DNA from: Lacihabitans sp. LS3-19
GTDB taxonomy: Bacteria > Bacteroidota > Bacteroidia > Cytophagales > Spirosomataceae
Assembly (NCBI RefSeq): GCF_024343575.1
Contig: NZ_RJUA01000009.1
Span: 62,001 to 126,000, forward strand
Direction of reading: 5' to 3'
DNA length: 64,000 nucleotides
In this document: positions 51,011 to 59,677 of the stretch, piece after piece
Layout: every line of letters begins with the position of its first letter
Numbering within the stretch: position 1 is the stretch's first letter
Position numbers and translations under genes: made by a program
The notes under the pieces: model-generated
Database searches by the model: none
Told to the model about the DNA's origin: nothing
Seen by the model: only the letters and a program-made list of their open reading frames with translations

Positions 51011-53152
51011 TTATTGTTCAGTTTTCGGTTTTTCTTCTCTTGGAGGTCTTGGAAGTAAGATTTTCCTTGAAAGTCTATATTTACCAGTCTTTTTGTCAAC
51101 TTCGGTAAGTTTCACTTGCAATTGATCGCCTTCTTTTAATACGCCGTCCATGCTTGGAAGTCTATCCCAACTAATTTCAGAAATATGAAGCAAGCCTTCT
51201 TTTCCTGGTAAGAATTCACAAAAAGCACCAAAAGGCTGAATAGATTTTACAGTTGATTCGTAAACTTCTCCAACTTCAGGCATTTTTACGATACCTTCAA
51301 TTCTTTTTCTTGCAGCATTCATGCTTTCGCCGTTTGTTGCAAAAATCGAAATATATCCTTTGTTGTCTTTTTCTTCAATATTTACTGTAGCACCAGACTC
51401 TCTTTGTATCTCTTGTACAACTTTACCGCCTGGTCCTATCACAGCACCAATCAATTCTCTTTCGATAATGATAGTATGTGCACGTGGAGCATGTGGTTTA
51501 AGGTCTTCATTTGGCTTATTGATAACCTCTGTCATTTTACCTAAAATATGTAAACGACCATCTTTGGCTTGATTAAGAGCTTTTTCAATTATATCGAAAG
51601 ATAAACCACCAATTTTAATATCCATTTGGCAAGCTACAATACCTTTAGAAGTACCTGTAACTTTAAAGTCCATATCACCTAAATGATCTTCATCTCCAAG
51701 AATATCAGATAAAACCGCCCATTTACCTGACTCTAAGTCAGTAATTAGACCCATTGCTATGCCTGAAACTGGAGCTTTAATTTTTACACCCGCATCCATT
51801 AATGAAAGGCATCCAGCACAAACTGTAGCCATAGATGAAGAACCATTAGACTCCAAAATATCACTTACCACTCTGATTGTATAAGGGTTTTCGTCATCTG
51901 CAGGCAATACTCTTTTCAAAGATCTTTGAGCAAGGTTTCCATGACCCACTTCCCTTCTACCTACTCCACGGTTTGGTCTAACTTCTCCAGTAGAAAAACC
52001 AGGGAAATTATAATGTAAATAGAATCTTGAATAACCTTTGGTCATTGGCTGATCAACAATTTGCTCATCCAATTTTGTTCCTAAAGTTGTAGTTGACAAA
52101 GATTGAGTTTCTCCTCTTGTAAACAAAGCTGAACCATGGGCTGAAGGCAAATAATCTACTTCACATACAATTGGCCTGATTTCAGTTAATTGACGACCAT
52201 CTAATCGTTTACCCTCGTCCAATACCATTTTGCGAGATGCATCATATGTAATATCTCCAAAATAAACTTTAAATAATGGGTTGCTTCTTTCGTCTTCTGG
52301 AAGTGATTCTTTAAATTCTGTTAATAATTTTGAGAAACCTTCACTCCTATCGTTTTTGCCACCACCAGCTGTACATACGCTGTAAACTTTATCAAAAAGT
52401 TTGTCGTACATTTTTTTCTTAAGGTCTTCATCATGTGTTTCATGACAATATTCTCTTTTAGTGGTGTTTCCAACTTTAGCTTCTAACTCTTTTTGAGCAG
52501 CAACTTGAATTTTAATAGCATCATGAGCGACTTTCATGGCTTCTACCATTTCAATCTCTGACACCTCATTTCCTTCACCTTCAACCATCAAAATACTATC
52601 TGCAGGACCTGCAACAATTAAGTCAAGGTCAGCAATTTCGATTTCAGCTATCGGAGGGTTTACTTTGTATTCGCCATTAATTTTACAAACTCTAACTTCT
52701 GAAATAGGTCCGTTGAAAGGAATATCTGAAACCATAATGGCTGCAGAAGCAGCAAGAGCTGCAAGAGCGTCAGGTTGTATATTACTATCTGAAGAGTGTA
52801 ATGTAACCATTACCTGAACTTCAGCATGAAAATCTTCGGGGAAAATAGGCCTTAAGGCTCTATCTATAAGTCTTGAGATTAAGACTTCGTTGTCTGAAAG
52901 TTTGCCTTCTCTTCTTTGGAAGCTTCCAGGTATTTTTCCTGATGAAGCAAATTTTTCTTGATAATCAACTGAAAGTGGAAGAAAGTCTGTACCTTCTTTG
53001 TGTTCTTTATTGGCACAAACTGTTGCCAACATCATTAAATTGCCGCTTCTTAGTACTATTGAGCCATCTGCTTGACGAGCTAATTTTCCTGTTTCTAGCG
53101 TAATTGTTTGTCCATCCGGCATTTGGATGGTTTGCGAGAAAACGTTAAACAT
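51011..53152 (-). CDS. pnp: Polyribonucleotide nucleotidyltransferase (PNPase)
   Basis: 713 aa. It is a 3'-5' phosphorolytic exoribonuclease. Two RNase PH domains (about 1-225 and 315-545) flank an all-helical linker; the second has [16 protein letters not shown], the catalytic Asp block, and [20 protein letters not shown]. Then come KH ([19 protein letters not shown]) and S1 ([20 protein letters not shown]) RNA-binding domains and a basic tail. A 7-base-pair hairpin sits 15 bases before the ATG. It follows rpsO as in E. coli, but a terminator lies between them. Confidence 0.97.
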   Translation of the reverse strand: MFNVFSQTIQMPDGQTITLETGKLARQADGSIVLRSGNLMMLATVCANKEHKEGTDFLPLSVDYQEKFASSGKIPGSFQRREGKLSDNEVLISRLIDRALRPIFPEDFHAEVQVMVTLHSSDSNIQPDALAALAASAAIMVSDIPFNGPISEVRVCKINGEYKVNPPIAEIEIADLDLIVAGPADSILMVEGEGNEVSEIEMVEAMKVAHDAIKIQVAAQKELEAKVGNTTKREYCHETHDEDLKKKMYDKLFDKVYSVCTAGGGKNDRSEGFSKLLTEFKESLPEDERSNPLFKVYFGDITYDASRKMVLDEGKRLDGRQLTEIRPIVCEVDYLPSAHGSALFTRGETQSLSTTTLGTKLDEQIVDQPMTKGYSRFYLHYNFPGFSTGEVRPNRGVGRREVGHGNLAQRSLKRVLPADDENPYTIRVVSDILESNGSSSMATVCAGCLSLMDAGVKIKAPVSGIAMGLITDLESGKWAVLSDILGDEDHLGDMDFKVTGTSKGIVACQMDIKIGGLSFDIIEKALNQAKDGRLHILGKMTEVINKPNEDLKPHAPRAHTIIIERELIGAVIGPGGKVVQEIQRESGATVNIEEKDNKGYISIFATNGESMNAARKRIEGIVKMPEVGEVYESTVKSIQPFGAFCEFLPGKEGLLHISEISWDRLPSMDGVLKEGDQLQVKLTEVDKKTGKYRLSRKILLPRPPREEKPKTEQ

Positions 53153-53167
53153 CTAATTTAGTTTTGT

Positions 53168-53192
53168 GTTGTATTTCCGCTTTCGATACAAC
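53168..53192 (-). promoter_or_regulatory. Hairpin in the pnp leader
   Basis: In minus-strand RNA, GTTGTAT and ATACAAC form a perfect 7-base-pair stem around an 11-base loop, ending 15 bases before the pnp start. It has no T-run, so it is not a terminator. A role in pnp self-control, as known in E. coli, is only a guess. Confidence 0.4.
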
Positions 53193-53237
53193 TATTTAAT
53201 CCTTTATTCCGCGGGGATAATAAAACTTGATAAAACG

Positions 53238-53268
53238 AAAAAAATGGGAACCTAAAAAATAGATTCCC
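53238..53268 (-). terminator. Terminator of rpsO
   Basis: GGGAATC/GGTTCCC in minus-strand RNA (arms 53262-53268 and 53246-53252, one G-U) followed by a run of U, seven bases after the rpsO stop. Confidence 0.7.
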
Positions 53269-53274
53269 GAATTT

Positions 53275-53550
53275 TTATTTACGAATGCCTAATTCAGCAA
53301 TGATAGCTCTGTAACGATTGATTTCTATCTTTTGAAGATAATCCAACAATCTACGACGCTTACCAACTAACTTTAAAAGTCCAGAACGAGTTGAGAAATC
53401 GTGCTTGTGAACTTTTAAATGCTCGGTAAGGTGAGCAATTCTATAAGTAAATAATGCGATCTGTGATTCGGCTGAGCCAGTATCAGATGCTTTTCTTAGA
53501 AGACCTTTCGATTCGAAAATCTCTTCTTTCTTTTCCGGAGTTAAATACAT
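53275..53550 (-). CDS. rpsO: 30S ribosomal protein S15
   Basis: 91 aa. S15 binds 16S rRNA early in assembly of the platform. It has the whole family: [22 protein letters not shown] (about 24-45), [25 protein letters not shown] and [14 protein letters not shown] -7 element TACCTTTG lies at 53593-53600 (minus), about 43 bases before the ATG. pnp follows on the same strand after a terminator. Confidence 0.97.
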   Translation of the reverse strand: MYLTPEKKEEIFESKGLLRKASDTGSAESQIALFTYRIAHLTEHLKVHKHDFSTRSGLLKLVGKRRRLLDYLQKIEINRYRAIIAELGIRK

Positions 53551-53592
53551 AGATTTTAACCTAGATTAATTAATGAATAATAAAAACAAATG

Positions 53593-53600
53593 CAAAGGTA
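53593..53600 (-). promoter_or_regulatory. -7 element (TACCTTTG) of rpsO
   Basis: Exact TAnnTTTG match on the minus strand; a TTTG lies 25 bases upstream, longer than usual spacing. Confidence 0.5.
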
Positions 53601-53636
53601 ATACTTTTTAGAATTATTTAAGTATCAAATATTCAA

Positions 53637-55112
53637 TTATTTTACAGTTTGTTCTAGTTTTTGTTTGTTAAATATTTTGTTAAAAATGACTGCAGTTTTA
53701 TTAATAACAGCAAAATATGTATCATTCTCAAACAAGCGGGCATCGTTTGATGCTTTTTTTACAAGGAATAAACCGATCAAAAGTAAAATGAAATTAGGTA
53801 ACCAAACACCTACTATAACTGGAATTAATCCTTCTTTCGCGTATTTGTCACCCAACTGCATTAGAACATAATAGAAAATAAAAAAGCTTATTGAAATTAG
53901 AACTGGCATGCCAAATCCTCCTTTTTTTATGATAGAACCTAAAGAGGCACCAATCAAGAAAAATACCAAACAAGAAAATGCCATGGTTAATTTATGCCAA
54001 CGCTCCACATCTGATCGCCAAATGTCTTTATTTTTGTTAGTAATAATATTCATGTCTGTTTCCACCTGAGATTTCAGATTTTGAATATGAGACAGTGCAT
54101 ATTCTTCCATTTCAGCACCTCTATTTCCAATTTTTGCTTCTTCTATTTTTTTCTGTATCCAAAGTCCGGGCTTTATTTTGACAATGTTCGTACTATCTAT
54201 ACCCTTATATTTTTTGAATAAATAAGAATTCTGAGCTTTGATTTGCTCTGTTTGAGCATTTATACTTTTTCCAATTTCTATCTTTGAAGAATCAATTTTT
54301 TGCGTCAATTCTGCAATGTTTTTCATGTATTCATGATATCTGAATTGATCCTCACTGGTTCTTTTTATACCGAAACTTTCTAGTGAGAATACGATTTTAT
54401 TTTTCTTGAAGAAATTTTTAGTGAATTGCGTCTCATCATAGGTATTGAAACTGTTTTGATGCTCAATGTAGTTCCGACCATTAAACAATTCGAAAATTAA
54501 ATAGTTGTCATTGTACATTGTATACATTTTACCAGAATCTGCAATTGTGATGTTTTTATTGCCGTTGTTTGAAGTGTGGTCGTAAACAATCACATTTTTC
54601 ATGGTTTTACCATCAGCAAGCTTTTCTTGAACCTTTATTCTGTAACCTGGAATTTCTTTATAGAATATACCCTCTTGAATATTCAAAGTCATTTTAGTGG
54701 TTTTGACATCCCATAGTAAGGAATATCCCTTTAAGTTTGCCCATGGATTTACATAATTATTGTAAAAAAAAGAACCTATACCTACCAATAGGGACATCAT
54801 AAATGTAGGAACTATGAGTCTTGAAAGTGGTATTCCGGCAGACTTCATAGCGGTAAGTTCAGTATGTTCACCAAGATTGCCGAAGCACATTAATGTTGCT
54901 AATAGTGTGGCCAAAGGCAAAGCTGTGGGAACAGTAATCAATGAAAAAAACATGAATAACTTCGCAAAAACTGGTAATCCAAGGTCTTTTCCTATAAATT
55001 CATTAAAGTACATCATCAAAAACCTCATCAAAAATATAAAAACTACAATCACTGTAGTTAATATAAAAGGTCCGAGATAAGCTTTAATAAATAATTTGTC
55101 TATTTTTTTCAT
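53637..55112 (-). CDS. LptF/LptG-family permease (YjgP/YjgQ)
   Basis: About 491 aa from the ATG at 55112, chosen because the family starts MKKIDKLFIKAYLGPFILTT; an earlier ATG at 55154 would add 14 residues. Transmembrane helices near 16-36, 50-70, 98-118 and three at the C-terminus (about 390-480) frame a large periplasmic domain. LptF/G form the inner-membrane part of the ABC machine that extracts LPS for transport. This one has a longer helical, Lys/Glu-rich insert (about 240-350) than E. coli LptF. It cannot be told which of LptF or LptG it is. It follows the START-like gene by 70 bases. Confidence 0.88.
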   Translation of the reverse strand: MKKIDKLFIKAYLGPFILTTVIVVFIFLMRFLMMYFNEFIGKDLGLPVFAKLFMFFSLITVPTALPLATLLATLMCFGNLGEHTELTAMKSAGIPLSRLIVPTFMMSLLVGIGSFFYNNYVNPWANLKGYSLLWDVKTTKMTLNIQEGIFYKEIPGYRIKVQEKLADGKTMKNVIVYDHTSNNGNKNITIADSGKMYTMYNDNYLIFELFNGRNYIEHQNSFNTYDETQFTKNFFKKNKIVFSLESFGIKRTSEDQFRYHEYMKNIAELTQKIDSSKIEIGKSINAQTEQIKAQNSYLFKKYKGIDSTNIVKIKPGLWIQKKIEEAKIGNRGAEMEEYALSHIQNLKSQVETDMNIITNKNKDIWRSDVERWHKLTMAFSCLVFFLIGASLGSIIKKGGFGMPVLISISFFIFYYVLMQLGDKYAKEGLIPVIVGVWLPNFILLLIGLFLVKKASNDARLFENDTYFAVINKTAVIFNKIFNKQKLEQTVK

Positions 55113-55181
55113 AGGAGCAGATTGCAATGCAAAATTCGATATCTTTTGCTCCAAATCAAAATAATTAAGCTTTATTAAGAT

Positions 55182-55562
55182 TTATCCTCCAACTATCTCT
55201 TTTAAGTCAGCTATAAAACCTTTCCAAACAGACTCCAAATCTTCCTCATCGGCATTGTCAGAGTAGTCGGTTATTTTTAGAAAAACCGAATTGTCAATTT
55301 CACTCATTACTAACTTGAACTCCATATAGTTGCCTTCATCAACTCCTACAAACTCAAATCTAGTGGATTTGTTGAGCCTCGAAGATGTTAATTCAGCAAC
55401 ATGCTCTTCTTCGTCCCATGTGAAATGGTACAAGTGGTTACTGTCCATGGTTACTTTTTCGGCAAACCATTGCTGCAATCCTCCTGGAGTACTTATGTAA
55501 TTAAATAAAACTTTGGGTGAAGTTTTGAACGGGTATTCTTGGGTAAATTTAAATTTGGTCAT
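55182..55562 (-). CDS. START-like (SRPBCC/AHSA1-type) domain protein
   Basis: 126 aa, one complete domain. KFTQEYPFKTSPKVLFNYISTPGGLQQWFAEKV is split across residues 3-36 and has the characteristic W-F pattern of the AHSA1/START fold; the C-terminal helix is ESVWKGFIADLKEIVG. The fold forms a hydrophobic cavity. This small family is widespread in Bacteroidota but its ligand is unknown. It precedes the LptF/G-like gene on the same strand and may share a transcript with it. Confidence 0.8.
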   Translation of the reverse strand: MTKFKFTQEYPFKTSPKVLFNYISTPGGLQQWFAEKVTMDSNHLYHFTWDEEEHVAELTSSRLNKSTRFEFVGVDEGNYMEFKLVMSEIDNSVFLKITDYSDNADEEDLESVWKGFIADLKEIVGG

Positions 55563-55681
55563 ATAGAACGTCTTTTTTATTCGATTTAAAGTTTTTGCTC
55601 TAGTAATCCAAGAAAAATCTAGAAAGTTTTATTTTTTAAAATAAGTTTTGAAAAAAGGTTTGTTTGTTTTGTAAAGTTTTC

Positions 55682-55689
55682 TACTTTTG
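55682..55689 (+). promoter_or_regulatory. -7 element (TACTTTTG) of tRNA-Met
   Basis: Exact TAnnTTTG match, with TTTG-rich sequence about 20 bases upstream; predicted start about 8 bases before the mature tRNA. Confidence 0.65.
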
Positions 55690-55703
55690 CACCTCGATTC
55701 AAC

Positions 55704-55777
55704 GGCGGGGTAGCTCAGATGGTTAGAGCGTCGGATTCATAACCCGGAGGTCAGGGGTTCGATTCCCCTTCCCGCTA
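55704..55777 (+). tRNA. tRNA-Met (anticodon CAT)
   Basis: Cloverleaf: acceptor GGCGGGG/TCCCGCT with two G-U pairs and discriminator A, D-arm TAGCTCAGATGGTTAGAGC, anticodon loop TTCATAA, T-arm AGGGG-TTCGATT-CCCCT. CCA not encoded. It lacks the C1-A72 mismatch of initiator tRNA, so elongator Met is likely; a lysidine-modified tRNA-Ile2 has the same gene anticodon and cannot be ruled out. It is transcribed toward the histidine kinase gene's 3' end. Confidence 0.9.
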
Positions 55778-55798
55778 CTATTTTAAAGATTCGTATTT

Positions 55799-57175
55799 TT
55801 ATAGATGAGGTAGTATAACATTAAAATTACTTCCTTTTTCCACTTCACTTTTCAAGATTATTCTCCCTTCGTGAATATCCACGATTCTTTTACAAATAGA
55901 TAATCCAATTCCATGTCCTTTATAGTTTGAAGCATTTTTGGTCCTAAAAAATGGCTCAAATATCTTTTCATGGTCTTCTTTTGATATTCCAATTCCTTTG
56001 TCGGCCACATTTACAATACAGTTGGAGCTATTGAATTTTATATTTACAATTGCAGTATTGTCCTCTGAGTACTTACATGCATTGTCAAATAGGTTGTTGA
56101 AAAGTGTTTTTAACAATGATCTATTTCCCATTATTGTGACAAATTTATCATCTTCAGGTATTTCTTCAAAATCAATAGAAATTCTATATTTTTGATGCTG
56201 ATGGAGCAATTCGTCCTGTACTTCGAAAAGTATTTCATCGATTCGGAGGGCAGTCATAAGTAATGATTTGTCTCCTTTTTCGGATTTAGCCAATTGTAAA
56301 AGGCCATTCGTTAATTGTATAAGTCTTTGATTATCAATATTTAATGATTTTAGTATTTCTTTGTATTCTTCAGTGCTTCTGTCTTTTTCTAAGCTTACCT
56401 GGATTTCAGATTTAATAGCTGCCAATGGAGTTCTTAGTTCGTGAGATGCATTACTTACAAAGCTTTTTTGTAATTCGAATGACTTTTCAATCCTTGAGAG
56501 CATTTCATTAAAATTCCTAGCTAACTGGGCTATCTCATCTTTATTGTTGCCTGTACTTAGTTTTTTGGTTAAATCTTTTGCAGTGATTTTGGATACTTCC
56601 TGATTAATTTGAGAAATCGGTTTTAAGGATTGTCCTGCAAAAACAAAACCCAAGATCACCGTTAATAGTATAGAGGAAATTAGACCTATGGACATAGCGT
56701 CTTTTATTCGTTGTAGCTTCTGTTCACCGTAGGTATCTTCTGCTTGAGCTAGAATTAAATAATCTTTCTTCAGGTCATCGTCCGTATACATTAACCCAAC
56801 TACCTTTTTATTTTTGTAATCGGCTTCATGGTATTTGTATTTCCTGATTTTTTCTAAGATTTCTGGACTATAAGGAAAAGTATTTACGGAATCTATATTA
56901 CTGTAGGTAACCTTATTTTCATCATTGAAAACCAGTACTTCGGCCGCATAGAGGCTAGATAAACTATTTCTATCGATAACTTTTAATAGTCTATTATCAA
57001 CGTTTTTTTCCTTGATTAAAAGTTTCGCTGTAGTTTGTGCCCTATCTTTCAGGTAATTATTGAATTCGTCTTTTGTGTAGCCTTCAAGTAAATAATACAA
57101 TGCAATTGAAAATACAACCAAAATAAGGGCAACAATAATTGTAAATTGAAATGCTATTTTAGTTCTAATTTTCAT
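55799..57175 (-). CDS. Sensor histidine kinase
   Basis: 458 aa. Transmembrane helix (about 9-30), periplasmic sensor (about 31-160), second helix (161-180), HAMP (about 181-233), then HisKA with phospho-acceptor His245 (SNASHELRTPL) and HATPase with N-box NLFDNACKYS, G1 DKGIGIS and G2 GHGIGLS. It follows the response regulator with no gap. The pair lies behind a sodium symporter, so solute sensing is a reasonable but unproven guess. The 3' end faces tRNA-Met. Confidence 0.95.
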   Translation of the reverse strand: MKIRTKIAFQFTIIVALILVVFSIALYYLLEGYTKDEFNNYLKDRAQTTAKLLIKEKNVDNRLLKVIDRNSLSSLYAAEVLVFNDENKVTYSNIDSVNTFPYSPEILEKIRKYKYHEADYKNKKVVGLMYTDDDLKKDYLILAQAEDTYGEQKLQRIKDAMSIGLISSILLTVILGFVFAGQSLKPISQINQEVSKITAKDLTKKLSTGNNKDEIAQLARNFNEMLSRIEKSFELQKSFVSNASHELRTPLAAIKSEIQVSLEKDRSTEEYKEILKSLNIDNQRLIQLTNGLLQLAKSEKGDKSLLMTALRIDEILFEVQDELLHQHQKYRISIDFEEIPEDDKFVTIMGNRSLLKTLFNNLFDNACKYSEDNTAIVNIKFNSSNCIVNVADKGIGISKEDHEKIFEPFFRTKNASNYKGHGIGLSICKRIVDIHEGRIILKSEVEKGSNFNVILPHL

Positions 57176-57871
57176 CTAAACATCTTCTTTTAGAATGTAA
57201 CCCATACCAGTTTTGGTATGTATTAATTTTGGCGTAAACTCCTTGTCTACTTTTTTACGAAGGAAATTAATATATACTTCAATAACGTTTAGGCTTTGTT
57301 GGCTATTATGATCCCATAGATTTTCTGCAATATCGGCTTTGGAAACAACCTTTCCCTTATTTTTTATGAGATATTCTAAAAGTGAAAACTCTTTCGGTGT
57401 TAACTCAATATTCTGACCATCTCTCATTACTATTTTTGAGTCCGGGTCTAGTTCTAAGTTGGCAATTTTTAGCGTGTTTATTTTCTCATAATCCGAATTT
57501 ATGTTTCTTTTAATAAATACATTGATTCTAGCCAGAAGCTCTCTAAAATCGAATGGTTTTACTAAGTAATCATCTGCTCCTTTCTCAAACCCCTCAATCT
57601 TGTCTTCTGTTTCACCAAGAGCCGTAAGCATTATAATAGGTATAGATGGCTTCTTTTTTCTTACTTCCGAACATACTTCATAACCATTTAAGCCTGGAAG
57701 GTTTAAATCCAATAAAATCAAATCGAAGTCGTTATGAAGGGCTAATTTCAAACCAATTTTTCCATCAAAAGCTATTTCAGTTTCGAAACCTTTTTCTATA
57801 AGACCTTTACTGATATTCTGAGCTATTCGAAGATCATCTTCTATAATTAATATTTTCTTAGGAACACCCAT
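57176..57871 (-). CDS. OmpR-family response regulator
   Basis: 231 aa. Receiver domain 6-120 with acidic pocket EDD (11-13), phospho-acceptor Asp55 (LLDLNLPG), Thr/Ser at 83 (MLTALG) and Lys105 (LVKPFDF). The C-terminal winged helix (about 130-228) has LTPKEFSLLEYLIKN and VIEVYINFLRKKV. It is directly followed by its cognate kinase gene and lies four bases after the symporter gene. Confidence 0.95.
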   Translation of the reverse strand: MGVPKKILIIEDDLRIAQNISKGLIEKGFETEIAFDGKIGLKLALHNDFDLILLDLNLPGLNGYEVCSEVRKKKPSIPIIMLTALGETEDKIEGFEKGADDYLVKPFDFRELLARINVFIKRNINSDYEKINTLKIANLELDPDSKIVMRDGQNIELTPKEFSLLEYLIKNKGKVVSKADIAENLWDHNSQQSLNVIEVYINFLRKKVDKEFTPKLIHTKTGMGYILKEDV

Positions 57872-57875
57872 AATT

Positions 57876-59558
57876 TTAAATTTTTAGTTTTTGTAAAATC
57901 CAACTAAATGATAATACCAATAAAACCCCGATTGGGTTTAACCATAAAAACGCAACAATTTCGGACTTCCAAATAAGAATTATTAATATTTGGGCCAAAA
58001 TAGCTGCAAAAAAGATAGGTTTAGCTTTAATACTTTTGAAATAAAAGGCGACAATAAAAATACCTAAAATAATTCCATAAAACCATGAACCTAAGATATT
58101 TACAAGCTCTATCATACTATTTCCAAGCTTTTGAGCAAATGAAGCCACTACGATACAAAATATTCCCCAAAAAATAGTTAAGATTTTAGAATATCGTAAC
58201 TCAAGAGCTTGTCCTTTTGGTTTGTATTTAGTTTTGTAGATTACATCTACAAGGCTGGTGGCTGCAAGTGAGTTATAAGCCGACGCCACAGAACCCATGG
58301 ATGCAGAAAAAATAATGGCTACCAAGAGGCCTATAAAGCCATGCGGAAGATGATCCATTATAAACCTTAGAAAGATATAGTTAACATCATTAGGGTCGCC
58401 AGTTGGGTTGCTTTTCTTAATGAGTCCTGAAACTTTTTCTTTCAAGACTTTTTTGTCTTTCACAATTTCATTAAGTCTTTTTGATTCTTTCTCTATTTCT
58501 GCCGTATTATCGGTTTTAAAGGCATTTTTAAGATTAATAACTGTGTTTTTTTGCTCAGTCACTAAGGCCTCATTTTGAACATCAAGCGTTTTGTATTCCG
58601 CAGCGTATGGACTTTTTTCTATTTTGTTAACCTCTACTTGGTTATAAAATAATGGAGCGTCATTAAAAAGGTAAAAAACAAAAACTAAAACCCCGATTAA
58701 TAAAATCCCGAATTGCATAGGAATCTTTATAAAACCATTCATAATTAAGCCCAATCGACTTTCTTTAATGGATTTACCAGTTAAATATCGACCAACTTGA
58801 GATTGGTCGGTTCCGAAATAAGACAATTGAAGAAAAAAACCACCTATAAGTCCAGACCAAAGATTGTAACGTTCATTTACATTAAAATTTAAGTCAATTA
58901 CATTCATTCTGCCTGTTTTTCCAGCTATTTGAATGGCATCAAAAGTGTTTACGTCATCTGGAAGCATTTTTACAACCAAATATCCAGCAAAAAACAAAGC
59001 AAATGTTACAAAGATCATTTGTTGTAAATGTGTGTAAGAAATTGCTTTTGTGCCACCAATTACGGTGTAAATTAGCACAATGCCACCCATTATGATATTT
59101 GTTATCGTAATATCCCAGCCAAAAATAGTGGAAAGAATAATAGAAGGTGCATAGATGGAAATTCCAGTGGCAAGTCCCCTACTCAATAAAAATAAAATGG
59201 CTGTGAAAATTCTTACTCTTGCGTCAAATCTATTTTCGAGATATTCGTAGGCTGTATAAACTTTTAGTCGATGAAAAATAGGAATAAAAGTAACGCTCAA
59301 TACAATCATTGCTAAAGGCAAGCCAAAGTAAAACTGGATAAAACGCATCCCATCTGTGAATCCTTGGCCCGGGGCTGATAAAAAAGTGATGGCACTGGCC
59401 TGAGTGGCCATAAGTGAAAATCCGACATGGTACCATGGAAGCGACTGGTTTCCTAGTAAATAGCCGTCAATATTGGTGTCTTTTCTGTTTTTGTAAATTC
59501 CATAAAATATGATAGAACCTAAGGTTAGACCAAGAAATATCCAATCAATATAGGTCAT
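57876..59558 (-). CDS. Sodium:solute symporter with large internal insertion
   Basis: 560 aa. SSS-fold helices match SLC5-type carriers; YHVGFSLMATQASAITFLSA (about 43-62) is the unwound helix 1 region and SYFGTDQSQVGRYL another family block. Residues about 299-393 form a charged, helical insert between helices (rich in Lys and Glu), most likely periplasmic or cytoplasmic loop. Substrate unknown. The start overlaps the stop of a 38-aa microprotein gene by four bases (ATGA), and the response regulator gene follows four bases after its stop. Confidence 0.88.
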   Translation of the reverse strand: MTYIDWIFLGLTLGSIIFYGIYKNRKDTNIDGYLLGNQSLPWYHVGFSLMATQASAITFLSAPGQGFTDGMRFIQFYFGLPLAMIVLSVTFIPIFHRLKVYTAYEYLENRFDARVRIFTAILFLLSRGLATGISIYAPSIILSTIFGWDITITNIIMGGIVLIYTVIGGTKAISYTHLQQMIFVTFALFFAGYLVVKMLPDDVNTFDAIQIAGKTGRMNVIDLNFNVNERYNLWSGLIGGFFLQLSYFGTDQSQVGRYLTGKSIKESRLGLIMNGFIKIPMQFGILLIGVLVFVFYLFNDAPLFYNQVEVNKIEKSPYAAEYKTLDVQNEALVTEQKNTVINLKNAFKTDNTAEIEKESKRLNEIVKDKKVLKEKVSGLIKKSNPTGDPNDVNYIFLRFIMDHLPHGFIGLLVAIIFSASMGSVASAYNSLAATSLVDVIYKTKYKPKGQALELRYSKILTIFWGIFCIVVASFAQKLGNSMIELVNILGSWFYGIILGIFIVAFYFKSIKAKPIFFAAILAQILIILIWKSEIVAFLWLNPIGVLLVLSFSWILQKLKI

Positions 59559-59671
59559 AGAAAAAATTTAGTTAGGAAATAATAGAATGCAATTTGGGCA
59601 GCAAGAAAACCTGTTAATATCAAATATACAGTACTCCAAGATTTAAAAAAAGGGGGTTTTTCATTTGCCAT
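59555..59671 (-). CDS. 38-aa membrane microprotein coupled to the symporter
   Basis: A 39-codon frame from ATG at 59671 to TGA at 59555. The peptide starts MANEKPPFFKSWSTVYLI and has one transmembrane helix (about 14-37, LILTGFLAAQIAFYYFLTKF). It begins six bases after the SprE-like gene stop and overlaps the symporter ATG by four bases, the tightest coupling in the operon. Small proteins of this form ahead of sodium symporters occur in other Cytophagales-like genomes to my knowledge. It could be an auxiliary subunit of the transporter, as small partners exist for related carriers. Confidence 0.75.
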   Translation of the reverse strand: MANEKPPFFKSWSTVYLILTGFLAAQIAFYYFLTKFFL

Positions 59672-59677
59672 ATAGTC

